In this document: positions 25,482 through 34,142 of the stretch, one piece after another
Position numbering within the stretch: the first letter of the stretch is position 1
Layout: every line of letters begins with the position of its first letter
Source: Alteromonas sp. a30
GTDB taxonomy: Bacteria > Pseudomonadota > Gammaproteobacteria > Enterobacterales > Alteromonadaceae
Length of the DNA: 40,343 bases
Direction of reading: 5' to 3'
Assembly (NCBI RefSeq): GCF_026788005.1
Contig: NZ_JABEPE010000026.1
Location: 1-40,343 of the forward strand
Notes under the pieces: generated by a model
Database searches by the model: none
What the model saw: only the letters and a program-made list of their open reading frames with translations
Told to the model about the DNA's origin: nothing
Position numbers and translations under genes: made by a program

Positions 25482-26786
25482 TTATTTAGCCGCGAATTGG
25501 GCAAATTGCGTGAATTCGGCGCTGTATTCTTGCCAGCTTGAAATCATTTGCAGTTCAGAGTCGATGATACCGTTGTTTTTGATGCGCTTTGGGTCACGCA
25601 CTTGTTGCAGTACACGCTGGTCAACGCTATCTGAAAAGGGTTTAGTTGCGCCAATGTTGTTGCTGTTGAGCACATAGTCATAAGTCTCCTCTGCGCTTAA
25701 GGTGCTTGGCTCTTGGTTTAATGGCTTGTGTCTGCGCCATTTTGTTATCAGTTCCAGAGTGGCTTTTGATTGTTGCGCTGTCGCTTCCTCAGCAACACCA
25801 TCTACATGAATCTGAGGCAATGTGCTCAGATCCCCCGATGGGTACAAGCGCACTTGATTGCCTTCAATGTAAGCGGAACCTAAAGGGATGTCCGGCTTTT
25901 GCCAAAGTTCAAACAGCCAATTGACTGTAGAAGCGGGGCCGGCTTTGTACACGTTGTTAATCAGGTTGAAATGCCCGCCTTCCGCGCCGTAAGCGCTTTT
26001 GAACCCCCAATTGAAGACCACATTGTTACGCACATCGGTAAGCTCTTCATTTTGCGCATAAGGTGTACGCAGTCGGTAGCCATTAATGCGGGGATTACGG
26101 CTGGTGTGATGGGCAATCAGATTCCGCAAAAAGCTGGCGTTTGCGCCGCCCCAAATGCCACCATAACCGTGCTCGCCTTTGTCGTGCCCGGCGTTGCGTA
26201 AGCTCTGAGAAAGAATGCTGTTTTGCAGGGTGAAGTTTTGGTTGTTGTAAAACGAACCCACTTCGTCATTTGCCCAACTTAATGAACAGTGGTCAATGAT
26301 GATGTCTTTTTGTCGCATTGCCGTTAACGCATCACCTTGCGGGCTGCCTTTACCGGGGCGAAAACGCATATGGCGAATAATAATCTGGTTAGCATCAATA
26401 CGGGTTTCTGCACCGCTGACGACAATACCGCCCTTAGAAGTGCTGCCATCTAACGTGAGGTTATCGGCGTTAATGGAAAGGGTTTTATGAAGCTTAATAA
26501 TACCGGATACATCGAACTGAATGTGGCGCGGATAAGGTTGCGTTACTGCCCAGCGCAACGTGCCTGTGGTAAGGGTTTTGGGGTCGTCTAAGGAAGTAAC
26601 GTGCAATACTTTGCCGTGACTACCACCTTGCGTATATTTGCCAAAACCGAGTGCGCCTTCAAAGGCTAACGTTTGTGGAAATTCATCAGCTAAAACATTA
26701 GTGCTTAACGAGGAAAAGAGTAAGTTCGCGCCGAGTAGGTAAACTGACGCTAATTGACAACTTTTTCGCGGGTGATGGGCTTGCAT
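25482..26786 (-). CDS. Pectate lyase, PL1 family
   Basis: PL1 lyases cut de-esterified galacturonan by Ca2+-dependent beta-elimination, giving unsaturated oligomers. This 434-residue protein has an N-terminal signal (hydrophobic 11-32, VLADE). The right-handed beta-helix shows family landmarks: VSGIIKL, IIIRHMRFRPG, DIIIDHCSLSWANDE (161-175) and HTSRNPRI (227-234), where Arg233 is the likely catalytic base. Shine-Dalgarno GGAG precedes the ATG. It lies 66 bases after kdgK and is the last gene of the uxaA operon, so the lyase is co-expressed with sugar-acid catabolism and not with the other exported enzymes. Confidence 0.93.
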   Translation of the reverse strand: MQAHHPRKSCQLASVYLLGANLLFSSLSTNVLADEFPQTLAFEGALGFGKYTQGGSHGKVLHVTSLDDPKTLTTGTLRWAVTQPYPRHIQFDVSGIIKLHKTLSINADNLTLDGSTSKGGIVVSGAETRIDANQIIIRHMRFRPGKGSPQGDALTAMRQKDIIIDHCSLSWANDEVGSFYNNQNFTLQNSILSQSLRNAGHDKGEHGYGGIWGGANASFLRNLIAHHTSRNPRINGYRLRTPYAQNEELTDVRNNVVFNWGFKSAYGAEGGHFNLINNVYKAGPASTVNWLFELWQKPDIPLGSAYIEGNQVRLYPSGDLSTLPQIHVDGVAEEATAQQSKATLELITKWRRHKPLNQEPSTLSAEETYDYVLNSNNIGATKPFSDSVDQRVLQQVRDPKRIKNNGIIDSELQMISSWQEYSAEFTQFAQFAAK

Positions 26787-26852
26787 AGTCGCACTCCAGT
26801 GAAATTGGATTTCGGCTTTCTAAAGACCAAAACGTGCAAGCCGAACGAGCGG

Positions 26853-27758
26853 CTACAGCGTTACATTAAAATTTTCTTTTGGAATAATCGCGCCCAGATA
26901 GCTGATAACATTGGCCGACACTTTTGCACCAAAGGCAACGGCATCGGTAAGGTCGCGTCCTTGTAAGTATGCTGCTAAAAAACCGCCGTTAAAGGCATCG
27001 CCTGCTGCGGTAGCATCCACCACTTTGGCAAGGCGCTCAACGGGCACAATGAAATACTCCCCACCACTTTGAATATGCACGCCTTCAGGACCTTTTTTAA
27101 TCACAATGTTAGCGATATTAAACGGTGCTAAGTGCTGGAAAATATCGTCGTTGCTGGTGTGACCATAAAGCATTAGATGATCGTCGCTGCCGGGGAAAGC
27201 CAAATCGGAAATAGCGTAGGCTTTGTCGGTCCACAAACGTGCGTCTTCAGGATTTTTCCACAAGCGTTCTCGATAGTTAGGATCGAAAACAATCTTTGTG
27301 CCTTGCGCTTTGAGCCGGGTGAGTTGGCTGAATAATTTGTCACGTTGCGCATCGTCGAGAATGGCTAACGAGATGCCGCTGAAATAAAAGAGTCCCACGT
27401 CTTTTAAATCACTATTCATTACGTTGAGGGTTTGTTTGGCGGCAGAGTTATCGCGCCAGTAGGCAAAGGTGCGCTCGCCTTGGTGGTCATTGCGTACCAT
27501 GTAAAGCCCAAGGTTGAGTGTTTCGCTGCGATATACATATTCGGTGCAAATTTCCTCTTCACCCATACGCAACATAAGCTCATCACTTAAAAAGTCGGAG
27601 CCTACGGTGGTCATGTAACTCACATGAGTTGCAGGCGCGCAACGTTTTAAGTAAATGGCCGTGTTGTAGGTGTCACCGGCATAGCTTTTAAGCATGGTGT
27701 TGGCATCTTTATTGATGAGTTCCACCATGCATTCTCCGAATATTACTATCTGTTTCAC
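26853..27758 (-). CDS. kdgK: 2-dehydro-3-deoxygluconokinase
   Basis: KdgK phosphorylates KDG to KDPG with ATP in the cytoplasm, joining the galacturonate and unsaturated-uronate branches. The 301-residue PfkB-family protein shows the N-terminal FGECMVELI signature and the C-terminal motif DATAAGDAFNGGF with the catalytic aspartate. A GTG start overlaps the kdgA stop by 4 bases (GTGA). Sits directly after kdgA, which uses its product. Confidence 0.93.
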   Translation of the reverse strand: MKQIVIFGECMVELINKDANTMLKSYAGDTYNTAIYLKRCAPATHVSYMTTVGSDFLSDELMLRMGEEEICTEYVYRSETLNLGLYMVRNDHQGERTFAYWRDNSAAKQTLNVMNSDLKDVGLFYFSGISLAILDDAQRDKLFSQLTRLKAQGTKIVFDPNYRERLWKNPEDARLWTDKAYAISDLAFPGSDDHLMLYGHTSNDDIFQHLAPFNIANIVIKKGPEGVHIQSGGEYFIVPVERLAKVVDATAAGDAFNGGFLAAYLQGRDLTDAVAFGAKVSANVISYLGAIIPKENFNVTL

Positions 27759-28393
27759 TGGACGTTCTCGTTGTAAAGGGTGATCGCTTCAGCACAACTT
27801 TGAGTGATACTTTGCCAATCTTCTGCCTCTACCTTGTCTTGTGGGATCATCCATGAGCCGCCGACAGCAAACACATTCGCCAAGGGTAAATATTGATTGA
27901 TATTTTGCGCTGATACACCACCAGTTGGACAAAACTGAATGTTTTGAAAAATAGAACTAACGGCTTTTAAGAAGCCTGCACCACCATTTAGGTGAGCAGG
28001 GAAAAACTTGAGTTCGGTTAACCCGTATTCGCTCGCCATCAGAATATCGGAAGGGCTGGCGGTTCCCGGAATAAAAGGAATATCGGCTGCCATTAATGCA
28101 TCAAGCAAACGTGGGCTGACCGTTGGGGTAACGATAAACTGGCTGCCCACATCAATGGCTTCTTGCACCTGTGCTTCGTTTAGCACTGTGCCCATGCCGA
28201 CGATCATATCGGGGTACGCTTCGCGGATGGCGGTAATGGCTGCGCCAGCCGCATCGGTGCGACGTACTACCTCTAAGTTGGTTAACCCACCGGCTCTGAC
28301 CGCGCCAGCAATCGCCACTGCTTGCTCAGGGCTCTTCGGTTGAAGAATGGGCAAGATAGGGGCACCGGTAATGACTGAACTGATTCCTTGCAT
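27755..28393 (-). CDS. kdgA: KDPG aldolase (2-dehydro-3-deoxy-phosphogluconate aldolase)
   Basis: Class I aldolase that splits KDPG into pyruvate and glyceraldehyde-3-phosphate. From the ATG at 28393 the protein has 212 residues, normal for the family. The Schiff-base lysine is Lys129 in TELKFFPA; Glu41 in NLEVVRR, the phosphate-binding FIPGTASPSD and CPTGGV are all present. The start overlaps the preceding stop (TAATG) and has AGGAGA upstream; a TTG six codons earlier is not needed. The same enzyme is called Eda in E. coli. Confidence 0.94.
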   Translation of the reverse strand: MQGISSVITGAPILPILQPKSPEQAVAIAGAVRAGGLTNLEVVRRTDAAGAAITAIREAYPDMIVGMGTVLNEAQVQEAIDVGSQFIVTPTVSPRLLDALMAADIPFIPGTASPSDILMASEYGLTELKFFPAHLNGGAGFLKAVSSIFQNIQFCPTGGVSAQNINQYLPLANVFAVGGSWMIPQDKVEAEDWQSITQSCAEAITLYNENVQ

Positions 28394-29853
28394 TATACAT
28401 CTCCTAAGCAATCGCTAAGATTGGCTTCATTTAATGAGGTCAACGTGTTGAGTTGTGTGAGCACGGTTTCGCGGAACTCGGTGTGATCAACCAAATCGGC
28501 AAACACCGCATCTAAATTCAAAATGGCGTTGCCAAGTTGTTGTAGGTCGCCTTTGTGGGTTTCAGCAAGCGACAACAAGGTGCTCGAGAGTGGGTCAACC
28601 AACTCAACGCCGGTTTCGTGTCGCCATGCAATGAAACGAATCCATGCAGCTAATGGCACGCATAAACAAGTGATGCTGCGCCCTGCGGCAAGGTTGTCGC
28701 GAACGGTATCTAAAATTCTAAACGGCAGCTTTTGGGAGCCGTCCCACGCAATTTGCGCTAACAAGTGGCGAATGTGACGGTTGTGATAGCGCTGTGAAAT
28801 TTCTTCAGCGTATTGCGGCAAATTCATATCGTCGGCACCGGCAATAGAAGGAATGATTTCTTCTAGCAATAAACGACGGATGAATTGCGCTAATGCTGGC
28901 TGGCTAATGGCATTGTAAACGGTATCTAACCCTGCAAGGCTACCAATGTAGGCAAGACTTGAATGAGTGCCATTTAAAATACGCAACTTGGCTTTTTCGT
29001 AATTGTGAACATCGTTTGTGAAGGTGACGCCTACCTTTTCCCATGCAGGACGCGGGCCGCTGAATTTGTCTTCAATGACCCATTGGGTGAAGCCTTCACG
29101 TTGAATGGGCCACGCATCGGTTAGGCCCATTTTCTCCTGCGCTAGTGCAATCAGTGCTTCGTCGGTGGCAGGCGTAATGCTGTCGACCATGGTATTGGGA
29201 AATGCAATATTTTCTTGGATCCACAACGCGAGTTCAGGCTCGACTAAATTAGCAAAAGCCAGCACGGCTTTGCCGAGCTTATCGCCGTTGTTGGACAAGT
29301 TGTCGCAGCTAATAATGGTAAGCTGATCTGCGCCGCTGATTTGGCGTTGTCGCAAAACAGCAACTAATAAACCAATAGCAGAAATGGGGGATTCTGGGTT
29401 GGCTAAATCATGTTTGATGTCGGCATGATGAACATCTAAATCACCCTGACCATTTAAGCAATAGCCTTTTTCGGTAATGGTGCTGGAAATGATGTGTGTG
29501 CTAGCGGCGCACATGCTTGCCATTACCTGCTCACGTTGTTCATTGAGCACGAAAATATGATTAAACGCACCAATGACTTGCATATAAGGCTTTTCATCAA
29601 GCACGACTAAAGAGTACAAGTTGTCTTGTTCTGATAACTTTTCTTGTAAGCCTTTACTACGCATGGAAACCGCATCAATTCGCCAGTTACCGCCGTGCTT
29701 CATGGCCATGTCGGTATATACAGCCTGATGCGCACGGTGAAATGCGCCGGGACCTAAGTGGACAATGCCGGTTTCCGTCGACGCCAAGTCGTATTCCGGC
29801 GTAAGAACGGTTTGTGGCAGAGTTGATAGCGTGTTTTTGCTCAATCGCGACAT
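28393..29853 (-). CDS. uxuB: Mannitol-dehydrogenase-family reductase, fructuronate reductase (UxuB) type
   Basis: A 486-residue NAD-dependent long-chain dehydrogenase. IVHLGPGAFHRAHQAVYTD near the N-terminus is the cofactor-binding signature of the UxuB/mannitol dehydrogenase type, followed by SCDNLSNNGDKL, FPNTMVDSITPATD and the catalytic KLRILNGTHS block. Known UxuB converts fructuronate to mannonate. The neighbours are UxaC and UxaA, which need a tagaturonate-to-altronate reductase (UxaB) between them, and E. coli UxaB has a distinct N-terminus (FGEGNFLRAF). So this enzyme may act on tagaturonate here, or on both keturonates. It starts 4 bases after uxaC and overlaps kdgA. Confidence 0.88.
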   Translation of the reverse strand: MSRLSKNTLSTLPQTVLTPEYDLASTETGIVHLGPGAFHRAHQAVYTDMAMKHGGNWRIDAVSMRSKGLQEKLSEQDNLYSLVVLDEKPYMQVIGAFNHIFVLNEQREQVMASMCAASTHIISSTITEKGYCLNGQGDLDVHHADIKHDLANPESPISAIGLLVAVLRQRQISGADQLTIISCDNLSNNGDKLGKAVLAFANLVEPELALWIQENIAFPNTMVDSITPATDEALIALAQEKMGLTDAWPIQREGFTQWVIEDKFSGPRPAWEKVGVTFTNDVHNYEKAKLRILNGTHSSLAYIGSLAGLDTVYNAISQPALAQFIRRLLLEEIIPSIAGADDMNLPQYAEEISQRYHNRHIRHLLAQIAWDGSQKLPFRILDTVRDNLAAGRSITCLCVPLAAWIRFIAWRHETGVELVDPLSSTLLSLAETHKGDLQQLGNAILNLDAVFADLVDHTEFRETVLTQLNTLTSLNEANLSDCLGDV

Positions 29854-29857
29854 GAAA

Positions 29858-31273
29858 TTACCCTAGGTTATACGCTTTTTTGGCTAAGTTGTAAGACAAC
29901 TGAACGGCTAAATCAGCCGCTTCTGACTCGCTCACTCGGTGTTCAACAACAAGCTGGGCAAGGAAGCGGCAATCAATGCGACGAGCTACATCATGACGCG
30001 CAGGAATGGATAAAAACGCGCGGGTGTCGTCGTTAAAGCCAACGGTGTTGAAGAAGCCCGCGGTTTCGGTGACTTGGTGACGGAAGCGCAACATGCCTTC
30101 TGGGCTGTCGTGGAACCACCACGCAGGGCCTAATTTCAAGCAAGGATAATGGCCCGCAAGAGGGGCAAGTTCCCGCGCATAAACGGTTTCATCTAAGGTG
30201 AATAAAATGATGTTTAAACGCGGGTCGTTGCCGTACTTATTAAGCAACGGTTGCAGTGAGCGCACGTAATCCGTTTGCATGGGAATATCGTGGCCCTTAT
30301 CGCGACCAAATGCTTTGAATAAGGTTTGGTTGTGATTACGGAACGACCCCGGATGAATTTGCATGACCATGCCATCTTCAATGCTCATACCGGCAAGTTC
30401 GGTAAGCATTTGCCCACGGAACAATTCTTGTTCTTCTGCGCTTGAGTCGCCGCTAATTACACGCGCAAATAAGGCTTCGCACTCTGCTGTGGAAAGGTCG
30501 GCGGTGAGTGCAGTCGGATGACCGTGATCGGTGGCGGTTGCGCCATGTTGACGGAACACTTCTCGACGAATTCGCAAGGCATTGAGGTAGCCGCTCCAGC
30601 TTTGGGTGTTTTCGTTGGTGAGTTCACCTAAACGTGCAATGTTATCAACAAAATCTTCGCGAGAAGCGTCGACCACATCGTCTGGGCGGAACGTGGTGAT
30701 AACGCGTTTATCCCAGCCTGTGCCTTGCATTTCGGCATGATGTGGAAGTGTGTCCAACGCGCCTTCTGTGGTAGCGATAACTTCAATATTGAAGCGATCC
30801 ATTAACGCTCGTGGTTTGTATTCGGCTTTGGTTAATTCCGCGGTGATGTGGTCGTAATATTCCATAGCGTTGTCACTGCACAGCATATCGCGCAAACCAA
30901 AGACATCATGGAAAACGGTATCGAGCCACATTCTTGAAGGCGTTGCGGCAAACAAGTAGTAATGGTCTGCAAAAATTTGCCAAATTTTACGTGGGTCGGA
31001 TTCGGTTGCACCGCCATCCCAACGCGGAATACCTAACGATTCAAGGGAAATGCCTTGGCTATACAACATTCTGAACACGTAGTGATCGGGCAGAATAAAT
31101 AGCTCTGTGGCATTGCCAAAGTTTTCGTTGTAAGCGAACCATCTCGGATCGGTGTGACCATGTGGACTGATAATGGGGAGGTCCTTTACAGATTGATAAA
31201 GCGCTCTGGCAACATCGCGAGTGGCTTTATCAACAGGGAAAAGGCGATCTTCATGTAAAAGTATTGGTTTCAT
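29858..31273 (-). CDS. uxaC: Uronate isomerase
   Basis: UxaC isomerises galacturonate to tagaturonate (and glucuronate to fructuronate) in the cytoplasm. The 471 residues match the E. coli enzyme (470). The amidohydrolase-type motif SPHGHTDPRWF near residue 39 provides metal-binding histidines, and NFGNATELFILPDHYVFRML is typical of the family. Starts 12 bases after uxaA and ends 4 bases before the reductase gene, in a tight operon. Confidence 0.97.
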   Translation of the reverse strand: MKPILLHEDRLFPVDKATRDVARALYQSVKDLPIISPHGHTDPRWFAYNENFGNATELFILPDHYVFRMLYSQGISLESLGIPRWDGGATESDPRKIWQIFADHYYLFAATPSRMWLDTVFHDVFGLRDMLCSDNAMEYYDHITAELTKAEYKPRALMDRFNIEVIATTEGALDTLPHHAEMQGTGWDKRVITTFRPDDVVDASREDFVDNIARLGELTNENTQSWSGYLNALRIRREVFRQHGATATDHGHPTALTADLSTAECEALFARVISGDSSAEEQELFRGQMLTELAGMSIEDGMVMQIHPGSFRNHNQTLFKAFGRDKGHDIPMQTDYVRSLQPLLNKYGNDPRLNIILFTLDETVYARELAPLAGHYPCLKLGPAWWFHDSPEGMLRFRHQVTETAGFFNTVGFNDDTRAFLSIPARHDVARRIDCRFLAQLVVEHRVSESEAADLAVQLSYNLAKKAYNLG

Positions 31274-31285
31274 AACAGTCTCTTC

Positions 31286-32767
31286 TTATAGGGTTACGCC
31301 GCGCTTCCAGATGGCGATTTCGTGGCTACCATTTTTCTCATTACAGGTCAGTTGACCAGATGCGGTGTCGAGGCATTGCTGGAATAACTGAGCGGCACAA
31401 TCATCAATGGACATACCTTGTAAAATTTGTCCGGCATTGAAGTCGATCCAATGTGGCTTTTGCTCGGCAATACGTGAGTTTGACGAGATTTTGATTGTCG
31501 GCACGGGAAAGCCTAACGGCGTGCCGCGTCCGGTGGTGAATAACACAATGTGCGCGCCACTCGCCGCTAATGCGGTTGAACTCACAGCATCATTGCCCGG
31601 CGCTTGTAATAGCGACAAGCCTTTGCTGTGAAGCGGTTGACCATATTGCAACACGCTGTTCACTGTGGCTTGCCCACCTTTTTGTACTGCACCTAAGGAT
31701 TTCTCTTCTAAGGTGGTGAGGCCGCCAGCTTTATTGCCCGGAGAGGGATTTTCATAAACAGGCTGCTTGTGGTCGATAAAATATTGTTTGAACGCGTTCA
31801 CTAAATCAACGATTTGGCTAAACGTGTTTTCATCTACCGCGCGGTTCATGAGCAATTGCTCTGCACCAAACATTTCTGGTGTTTCGGTAAGAATGGCTGA
31901 ACCTTCAATTTGGGTGATGAGGTCGGTCATACGCCCAACCACAGGATTCGCAGTAATTCCGCTAAAGGCATCGCTGCCGCCGCATTTCATGCCAAGCACT
32001 AATTCACTGGCGGGGACAGGCTCGCGAGTGTCTTTTCGCATTTCCGTTAACATGGATTCAACCAAGGCGATGCCTTCATCTACTTCATCGATCACTTCTT
32101 GAGAATTAAAGTAACGAATACGTGCCTGAGGCTGATCGATAAGCTCCAGCATCGAAGAAAGTTGATTGTTTTCGCAACCTAAACCTACAACTAACACCGC
32201 GCCAGCATTGGGGTGAGAGGCTAGGGCGGCAAGAATGGCGCGAGTATCGGTTAAATCATCACCTAGCTGAGAGCAACCAAAAGGGTGAGTAAAGGCACGA
32301 AAGCCATCGCATACGTTTTGGAATTTTTTCTCGCACTCGGCAGCAATTCGCTCGGCGGTGCGGTTGACGCAGCCAACGGTATTAATAACCCAGACTTCGT
32401 TGCGAATACCCACTTTGCCACTTTGGCGACGGTATCCCATAAAGGTGGCATCGCTTGGTTGTGTGGCTTTTGGCTCTGATGCTTGGTATTGATACGTTTC
32501 TTGGCCGGTGAGTGCGGTTTTCAGGTTATGGCTATGCACATGGTCGCCAGCGGTGATGCTATCGGTGGCATTTCCGATTGGAAAACCGTATTTTACGACT
32601 AACTCACCTTGAGTAATGGATTGCAGCGCCACTTTGTGTCCGGCTGGAATGTCGTCGTTTAGGCGAATACCAAATTCGGGGAGATGAGTACCCGCGTCAA
32701 GAGGCTGTGTTAACACGCCAACATTGTCGTTTGGATGAACTCGAATGACTAAGGTTTGCTCAAGCAT
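31286..32767 (-). CDS. uxaA: Altronate dehydratase
   Basis: UxaA dehydrates altronate to KDG. The 493-residue protein is full length (E. coli 495): an N-terminal SAF domain (about 1-90, with GDHVHSHNLKT) and the large C-terminal dehydratase domain with VNTVGCVNRTAERIA, GLGCENNQ and KCGGSDAFSG, whose cysteines are typical for the iron-dependent family. It is the first gene of the operon uxaA-uxaC-uxuB-kdgA-kdgK-PL1, with a clear promoter and operator in the 129 bases after lacI. Confidence 0.95.
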   Translation of the reverse strand: MLEQTLVIRVHPNDNVGVLTQPLDAGTHLPEFGIRLNDDIPAGHKVALQSITQGELVVKYGFPIGNATDSITAGDHVHSHNLKTALTGQETYQYQASEPKATQPSDATFMGYRRQSGKVGIRNEVWVINTVGCVNRTAERIAAECEKKFQNVCDGFRAFTHPFGCSQLGDDLTDTRAILAALASHPNAGAVLVVGLGCENNQLSSMLELIDQPQARIRYFNSQEVIDEVDEGIALVESMLTEMRKDTREPVPASELVLGMKCGGSDAFSGITANPVVGRMTDLITQIEGSAILTETPEMFGAEQLLMNRAVDENTFSQIVDLVNAFKQYFIDHKQPVYENPSPGNKAGGLTTLEEKSLGAVQKGGQATVNSVLQYGQPLHSKGLSLLQAPGNDAVSSTALAASGAHIVLFTTGRGTPLGFPVPTIKISSNSRIAEQKPHWIDFNAGQILQGMSIDDCAAQLFQQCLDTASGQLTCNEKNGSHEIAIWKRGVTL

Positions 32768-32839
32768 GGTTGTTCTGTTCGCCTATAGTTGTGTTTCGTC
32801 TCAAATGTTTACTCAACGAAAACAGTTTGTTTACACAAA

Positions 32840-32881
32840 TGCTACCGGTGGCATTTTAGTTGAGAAAATGATCTCAATCAA
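32840..32881 (-). promoter_or_regulatory. Promoter and LacI-type operator of the uxaA operon
   Basis: On the minus strand TTGATT (32876-32881), a 17-bp spacer and TAAAAT (32853-32858) form a good sigma-70 promoter. The operator TGCCACCGGTAGCA (32840-32853) begins at the last base of the -10, so a bound repressor would cover the start point. The geometry matches the GH105 promoter. Confidence 0.8.
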
Positions 32882-32896
32882 TATTCAAGTGCGGGT

Positions 32897-33910
32897 TTAT
32901 GACTTTTTAGTTGATTCTCGGATAATAAGGTGCGGCTTTACAAGGTAATTTTCTTCGACCTCAGCCTTCTTGCCTTTTAACATGGAAATAATTTTATGCG
33001 CGGCGAGAGAGGCCATTGAGGTCACTGGGCGACGAACAGTGGTAAGCGACGGAATGATTCGAGAGGCCAATAAGTTGTCATCAAAGCCCACTACGCTGAG
33101 TTCTTGTGGTACGGGAATCCCCATTTCATGGGCGACTTTTAAAACTCCTGCTGCCATCTCATCGTTGTTAGCAAAGATTACCTGTGGGCGAGGTGTTTGT
33201 ATGAGTAGTTCTCGCGCGCATTCAATGCCGCTTTCATAACTGTTTGCGCCTTCCACAATACGGTGTGGAGGGACATCAACGTTAAGTTGCGACAAGGTGG
33301 TACAAAAGCCTTCTAAACGTTCAATGGAAGAGTAATAACGTTTTGGTCCACTAATCACGGCAATATCTTTGTGTCCTAAAGAAACAAGGTATTTTGCCAA
33401 GTCGCTTAGGGCGGCGCGATCATCGGATACCACAATGTTAGCGTGGTCATCTAAATCCACAGAAGCCATACGCACATATTTGATTTCTTTTTCTCTTAAC
33501 GCTGCGGCAAGCTCCTTTGATTCGGACACAGGAGGCAAAATAATAAGGCCATCAATATTGGAACGACTAACGAATTGGATGCATTTTTCAATGAAGTCAT
33601 CGCTTGTGTAACTGCAAGGATGGACAACCAGTTCGTAATGTTGTTTAGCACAGATTTCGAGTACACCACGTTGAACTTGATCGATGTACAAGGCGTCTGG
33701 GTTGTCATACACCAAACCAATCAGGTACGAACGGCTTGCTGCCAGCCCTCGAGCTTGTTTATCCGGAGAAAATCCCAATTCATCAATGACTTGCTGAATG
33801 CGTTCTCGCGTTGCTTTACTGACATTGCTGGCACCGTTAATTACCCGAGAAACAGTGCGTTTAGATACACCTGATTGAAAGGCTACGTCATTAATCGTTG
33901 GCTTCTTCAC
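32897..33910 (-). CDS. LacI-family transcriptional regulator of the pectin locus
   Basis: A 337-residue LacI/GalR repressor: an N-terminal helix-turn-helix (TINDVAFQSGVSKRTVSRVIN, about 4-24), the hinge with PDKQARGLAASRS, and a periplasmic-binding-protein-like effector domain ending in the usual TTVRRP and HLIIRES segments. LacI proteins bind palindromes with a central CG, exactly what is found at 19700, 19904, 32840 and 38736, so these are its likely operators. KDG or a related intermediate is a reasonable inducer by analogy with KdgR-type regulators, but unproven. GTG start. It lies between the two catabolic operons on the same strand. Confidence 0.9.
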   Translation of the reverse strand: MKKPTINDVAFQSGVSKRTVSRVINGASNVSKATRERIQQVIDELGFSPDKQARGLAASRSYLIGLVYDNPDALYIDQVQRGVLEICAKQHYELVVHPCSYTSDDFIEKCIQFVSRSNIDGLIILPPVSESKELAAALREKEIKYVRMASVDLDDHANIVVSDDRAALSDLAKYLVSLGHKDIAVISGPKRYYSSIERLEGFCTTLSQLNVDVPPHRIVEGANSYESGIECARELLIQTPRPQVIFANNDEMAAGVLKVAHEMGIPVPQELSVVGFDDNLLASRIIPSLTTVRRPVTSMASLAAHKIISMLKGKKAEVEENYLVKPHLIIRESTKKS

Positions 33911-34035
33911 CGTGACATCCTAATTCGTTATGTAGGAAGCTTAGAGACCTTAACAATGCTGTTTAAATTGCCTCTAACTTGATAAAGCCCAATTTCGTGC
34001 GAAGTTAGGTATAACATTTGAAGGTTAAACCGAAG

Positions 34036-34060
34036 GCGGTGAGTTGTTCATACTCACCGC
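34036..34060 (-). terminator. Hairpin between dctM and lacI, possible terminator
   Basis: GCGGTGAGT (34036-34044) pairs perfectly with ACTCACCGC (34052-34060) around a 7-base loop. On the minus strand it is followed by CTTCGGTTT, only a weak T-run, so termination of the kduD-dctM transcript here may be incomplete. The rest of the 232-base spacer shows no clear lacI promoter. Confidence 0.5.
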
Positions 34061-34142
34061 TATTGAGCCTAGATTGGGCCGATTGCGTCGATAATAACGT
34101 TAATCGGCAGGGATGTCTTGTTAGCGGGGTGTTAATTGCTGG

